A stretch of 64,000 nt of DNA from Deinococcus sp. LM3 (GTDB lineage: Bacteria > Deinococcota > Deinococci > Deinococcales > Deinococcaceae): positions 124,001 through 188,000 of the forward strand of contig NZ_MUFV01000002.1 in NCBI RefSeq assembly GCF_002017875.1, given 5' to 3'. The translations under genes and the position numbers were made by a program. Of the stretch, positions 61,069 through 64,000 are shown piece after piece; position 1 is the stretch's first letter; each line of letters opens with the position of its first letter. The notes beneath the pieces were generated by a model, which searched no databases, was not told the origin of the DNA, and was given only the letters and a program-made list of their open reading frames with translations.

Positions 61069-63186
61069 TCAGGGCCTGGGAATCAGGGGCGTGGGGGGCG
61101 GGACTGTCTGGGCCGGGTGCAGCGCCGGGGTCGGGGCGGGCCGCAGCGTGACGGGCGTGATCTTGAAACCCGGCATGCGCGAGTGCGGGTCGAGGGCGGT
61201 GGGGTCGGTCAGCAGGTTGGCCGCGCCGGGCCAGTGGAACGGCACGAACAGCGTGTCGGGGCGGATGCCGGGCGTCAGGGTGACGGGCAGGGTCGCCTGT
61301 CCGTGCGCGGTGACCAGGGTGACGCTCTGGCCGGCGCGCAGGCCGTGGGCGTGGGCGGTGTCCGGGTGGATCTGCACGGCGTTCTCGCCTTTCAGGGCGG
61401 GGTTGCGGCGGGTCTGGGTGCCGCTCTGGTACTGCCCGCTCAGGCGGCCGGTGGTCAGGTGCAGGGCGCGCGGCGCGAGGTCCGGGGCGGGCAGGCGCGG
61501 CACGTGCAGGGTGGCCAGACCGTCGGGCGTGGGGTAGGTGGGGGCGTAGGCCAGGGGCGTGTCGGGGCCGTCGGCGCGCGGGACGGGCCACTGGGCGCTG
61601 GCGCGGTCGAGGCGTTCGGCGCTCAGGCCGCTGTAGTCGGCTTTGGCACCGCGCGTGGCGAGAAAGAAGTCGTCCTGCAGGTCGCGGAAGGTGGGGTACG
61701 TGAAGCCGTGGGGCCGGCCGACGGCGTGCGCGAGGTCGCACAGGATCCGCCAGTCCTCGCGGGCGGCGCCGGGGGCGGTCATGGCGCGGCGGCGGCGCTG
61801 CACGCGGCCTTCGAGGTTGGTGGTGGTGCCTTCCTCCTCGCACCACATGCTGCCCGGCAGGACCAGCGTGGCGAGCTGCGCGGTCTCGCTGGGCAGGAAG
61901 TCGATGACGATCAGATGTTTCAGGGCGCGCAGTTTCTCGGTGATCTGCCCGGCTCCGGCGGCGCTGACGACCGGGTTGCTGCCCAGCACGATCAGCGCGT
62001 CGAGGCCGCCCTCGCCGCTCTCGCCACAGGCGTTCAGGAGTTCCTGGGCGCTGTGGCCGGGCTGGGGCAGGTGGTGTTCCGGGACGCCCCAGTGGGCGGC
62101 CATCTGGGCGCGGTGGCGGGGGTCGCGCAGGCTGCGGGCGCCGGGCAGCTGGTCGTTCTTCTGGCCGTGTTCGCGTCCGCCCTGGCCGTTGCCCTGGCCG
62201 GTCAGGGTGCCGAAGCCGCCGCCCTGCTTGCCGACGTGGCCGGTCAGGAAGGCGAGGTTGATCCAGGCCTGCACGGTGTCGGTGCCGTGGGTGTGCTGTT
62301 CCGGGCCGCGTCCGGTGAGGATCAGTGGCGTGCGGGCGTCGGCGTAGGCGCGGGCCAGGGCGATCAGCTCGGCTTCGGGGACGCCGCACTCGTGGGCCAC
62401 GCGGGCCGGGGGGTAGTCGTCGGCGTGCCACAGGACGTCGCTCAGGCCGTGGGCGGGTGCGGTGGGGCGGATGCGGCCCCACTGTTTCATGAGGTGCAGC
62501 AGGCCCAGGGCGAGCACGCCGTCCGTGCCGGGGCGCGGCGCGAGGTGCCGCCCGGCGACCTTGACGGTGGGCGTGACGCGCGGGTCGATGGCGTACACGG
62601 CCCCGCCGCGGTCCCTGGCGGCCTTGAGGTACTGCATGACGGGCGGGAGCGTCTCGGCGATGTTCGCGCCGACCAGCACGATCAGGTCGCTGCGGGGCAG
62701 GTCGTCCAGCGGGAAGCCCAGGCCCCGGTCGAGGCCGAAGGTGCGGTTCAGGGCGGCGCTGGCCGAGGCCATGCAGTAACGGCCGTTGTAGTCGATGTGC
62801 GGCGTGCGGAGGGCCACGCGGGCGAATTTGCCCAGCAGGTACGTCTTCTCGTTGGTGAGGCTGCCGCTGCCGAACACGCCCACGCGCTGCGGGGCGCTGT
62901 GCACCAGGGGGCCCAGGGCCTCGCGGACGTAGGCCAGCGCCTCGGGCCAGCCGACGGGGACCAGCTGGCCGTCGCGGCGCAGCAGCGGCGTGGTCAGGCG
63001 GTCCGGGTGGCGCAGGTCGTTCAGGGCAGCCAGGCCTTTCTTGCAGACGGTGCCGTGCGCGACCGGGCACTCGCGGGTGGGCGTGGCACGCGTGACCAGG
63101 CCCTGTTCGAGGTGCAGGTCGAAGTTGCACTGCACCGCGCAGTACGGGCAGGTGGTGCGGACGGTGCGGGAAGAGGCCGCGTTCAT
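61069..63186 (-). CDS. nasA: assimilatory nitrate reductase, molybdopterin subunit
   Basis: A 705-residue cytosolic molybdopterin oxidoreductase that reduces nitrate to nitrite. The N-terminus binds a 4Fe-4S cluster through TTCPYCAVQC (C13, C16, C20) and the later Cys in GTVCKKG. The Mo-coordinating cysteine is in YNGRYCMASASAALN. The cofactor regions (GANIAETLPP, LGSNPVVS, VLPGSMWCEEEGTTTNLEGR) and the C-terminal beta-barrel domain are complete. There is no twin-arginine signal and no extra 2Fe-2S domain. It is divergent from nirB across 229 bp and is the first gene of the transport operon. Confidence 0.92.
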   Translation of the reverse strand: MNAASSRTVRTTCPYCAVQCNFDLHLEQGLVTRATPTRECPVAHGTVCKKGLAALNDLRHPDRLTTPLLRRDGQLVPVGWPEALAYVREALGPLVHSAPQRVGVFGSGSLTNEKTYLLGKFARVALRTPHIDYNGRYCMASASAALNRTFGLDRGLGFPLDDLPRSDLIVLVGANIAETLPPVMQYLKAARDRGGAVYAIDPRVTPTVKVAGRHLAPRPGTDGVLALGLLHLMKQWGRIRPTAPAHGLSDVLWHADDYPPARVAHECGVPEAELIALARAYADARTPLILTGRGPEQHTHGTDTVQAWINLAFLTGHVGKQGGGFGTLTGQGNGQGGREHGQKNDQLPGARSLRDPRHRAQMAAHWGVPEHHLPQPGHSAQELLNACGESGEGGLDALIVLGSNPVVSAAGAGQITEKLRALKHLIVIDFLPSETAQLATLVLPGSMWCEEEGTTTNLEGRVQRRRRAMTAPGAAREDWRILCDLAHAVGRPHGFTYPTFRDLQDDFFLATRGAKADYSGLSAERLDRASAQWPVPRADGPDTPLAYAPTYPTPDGLATLHVPRLPAPDLAPRALHLTTGRLSGQYQSGTQTRRNPALKGENAVQIHPDTAHAHGLRAGQSVTLVTAHGQATLPVTLTPGIRPDTLFVPFHWPGAANLLTDPTALDPHSRMPGFKITPVTLRPAPTPALHPAQTVPPPTPLIPRP

Positions 63187-63415
63187 GGGGGGAGCCTGAC
63201 GGCCAGCGTGAGAAAAGTCAAGGCCAATTTTGCAAGCTGTTAAACTTTTTCGTTACAATTTGTCGAACCGACCAGAAAAATGTGGTTGATGTCCGGTCAT
63301 TTGTTCAATCTGGCCATAAAAACTTGACAAACCGTTCAGAATCCGGCTCAATGTCCGCAGCAGTCGCCACCGCACCCGCCAGCCGCCCGCTGGCCGCGAC
63401 GTGCCCGGAGGACCC
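63187..63415. promoter_or_regulatory. nasA-nirB divergent control region
   Basis: A 229-bp region that is much richer in A/T (63210-63340) than the genes beside it. Besides the nasA boxes it contains a perfect TTGACA at 63324-63329 facing nirB, with CTCAAT 17 bp downstream. A/T-rich tracts around 63235-63262 and 63290-63320 are candidate sites for a nitrogen or nitrate regulator; none is identifiable by name. Confidence 0.5.
63193..63222 (-). promoter_or_regulatory. candidate nasA promoter
   Basis: On the minus strand TTGACT (63217-63222), 18 bp, then CAGGCT (63193-63198) six bases before the nasA ATG. The -10 box is poor, so an activator may be needed, which fits nitrate-induced control. 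Confidence 0.45.
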
Positions 63416-64000
63416 ATGACCCCAACCCATCCCCCCCGCCCCGCGCACGTCGTGATCATCGGCAGCGGCATGGTCGGCCACCGCCTGGTCCAGAAGCTGC
63501 GCGACCAGGCAGACGCCGGGGCACTGAACATCACGGTCATCAGCGAGGAGGGCCGCCTGGCCTACGACCGGGTGCACCTCAGCAGCCACCTCGACGACCC
63601 GCAGCCCGACCTGTCACTGGCCACCGACGCCGAGTACGCCGCTCAGGGCGTGAACGTCGTGTACGGCCGCGCCACGGACGTGAACCTGCACACGCGCGAG
63701 GTGACGGTCGCCGGGCGCACCCTGACGTACGGCGCGCTGGTGTTCGCCACCGGCTCCGTACCGTTCGTGCCGCCCGTGCCGGGCCGGGAAGCCGGCGGGT
63801 GCTTCGTGTACCGCACTCTGGACGACCTGGACGCCATCCGTGAGGCCGCCCGCAGCGCCCGCACCGGCGTTGTGATCGGCGGCGGCCTGCTGGGCCTGGA
63901 AGCGGCGGGCGCGCTGCGCAAACTGGGTCTGGACACCCACGTCGTGGAGTTCGCGCCGCACCTGATGCCCGCCCAGCTGGACGCCGAGGGCGGGGCCACA
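63416..64000 (+). CDS. nirB: nitrite reductase large subunit, 5' part (cut by window end)
   Basis: The first 195 codons of an NAD(P)H-dependent nitrite reductase. The N-terminus has the FAD-binding VVIIGSGMVGHRLVQKL, the NirB-typical GRLAYDRVHLSSHL, LVFATGSVPFVPPVPG, and the NAD-binding VVIGGGLLGLEAAGALRKLG. The sirohaem and Fe-S part lies beyond base 64000. ATG 63416 has GGAGG seven bases upstream. The enzyme takes the nitrite made by NasA to ammonium. Confidence 0.88.
   Translation, partial: MTPTHPPRPAHVVIIGSGMVGHRLVQKLRDQADAGALNITVISEEGRLAYDRVHLSSHLDDPQPDLSLATDAEYAAQGVNVVYGRATDVNLHTREVTVAGRTLTYGALVFATGSVPFVPPVPGREAGGCFVYRTLDDLDAIREAARSARTGVVIGGGLLGLEAAGALRKLGLDTHVVEFAPHLMPAQLDAEGGAT

Noticed and set aside
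59755..63243. 1162-codon open frame on the plus strand
   Set aside because: Shadow of nrtA and nasA, which have clear family motifs on the other strand.

Overview
The window comes from a high-GC bacterium (most genes look close to 70% GC) that is almost certainly a Deinococcus or a close relative. The reasons are the codon use, frequent GTG starts, -10 boxes placed 6-7 bases before the start codon (leaderless mRNAs), many short interspersed repeats, and gene types common in that phylum (TPR proteins with C-terminal winged helices, 5TM-type diguanylate cyclases, CsoR with a C-H-H ligand set). No rRNA, tRNA or CRISPR array was recognised.

Left part (1-18,600): two unknown genes; two TPR/winged-helix proteins that meet stop to stop; a nucleotidyltransferase; a glutaryl-CoA dehydrogenase; then five consecutive cyclic-di-GMP turnover proteins (CHASE4-GGDEF*-EAL, 5TM-GGDEF, PAS-GGDEF-EAL, 5TM-GGDEF-GAF-GAF-HD-GYP, REC-PAS-PAS-GAF-GGDEF-EAL). 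Three more cyclic-di-GMP proteins lie at 23.9 and 50.9-54.5 kb, and a broken HD-GYP piece at 44.3 kb.

Copper and envelope part (18,600-37,800): a csoR-copZ operon diverges from copA, and a G/C-tract operator is visible at each promoter. After a succinate-semialdehyde dehydrogenase and a diguanylate cyclase comes a tightly overlapping nine-gene operon (25,008-36,296). It encodes a Wzx-like flippase, a GT2-GT4 fusion, a STAS protein, a PP2C phosphatase fused to an RsbW-like kinase, a second STAS protein, a lone receiver protein, a giant GT-C-like membrane protein, a lipoprotein and an NTF2-like membrane-anchored protein. This looks like a surface-glycan machine with its own partner-switching control. 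A shortened paralogous pair (GT-C-like protein plus lipoprotein) sits at 44,592-48,298.

Middle island (39,000-44,440): two inverted copies of a 135-bp repeat stand next to a histidine kinase/OmpR-type regulator pair. Divergent from that pair are a cytochrome c, a peptidylglycine-monooxygenase-like copper enzyme with an extra inserted domain, and a sulfocyanin-like blue copper protein. The island ends abruptly against the 3' end of an HD-GYP gene, so it looks like an insertion. An IS701/IS4-like element follows at 48.35-49.54 kb.

Right part (49,600-64,000): a PAS histidine kinase, a TPR-GGDEF cyclase, a GAF-PAS-GAF-HD-GYP protein, a DEAD-box RNA helicase, a tyrosine-recombinase-like protein without its catalytic residues, an AT-rich orphan gene, and an assimilatory nitrate locus (nasA, nrtA, nrtB, nrtD leftward; nirB rightward and cut by the window end).
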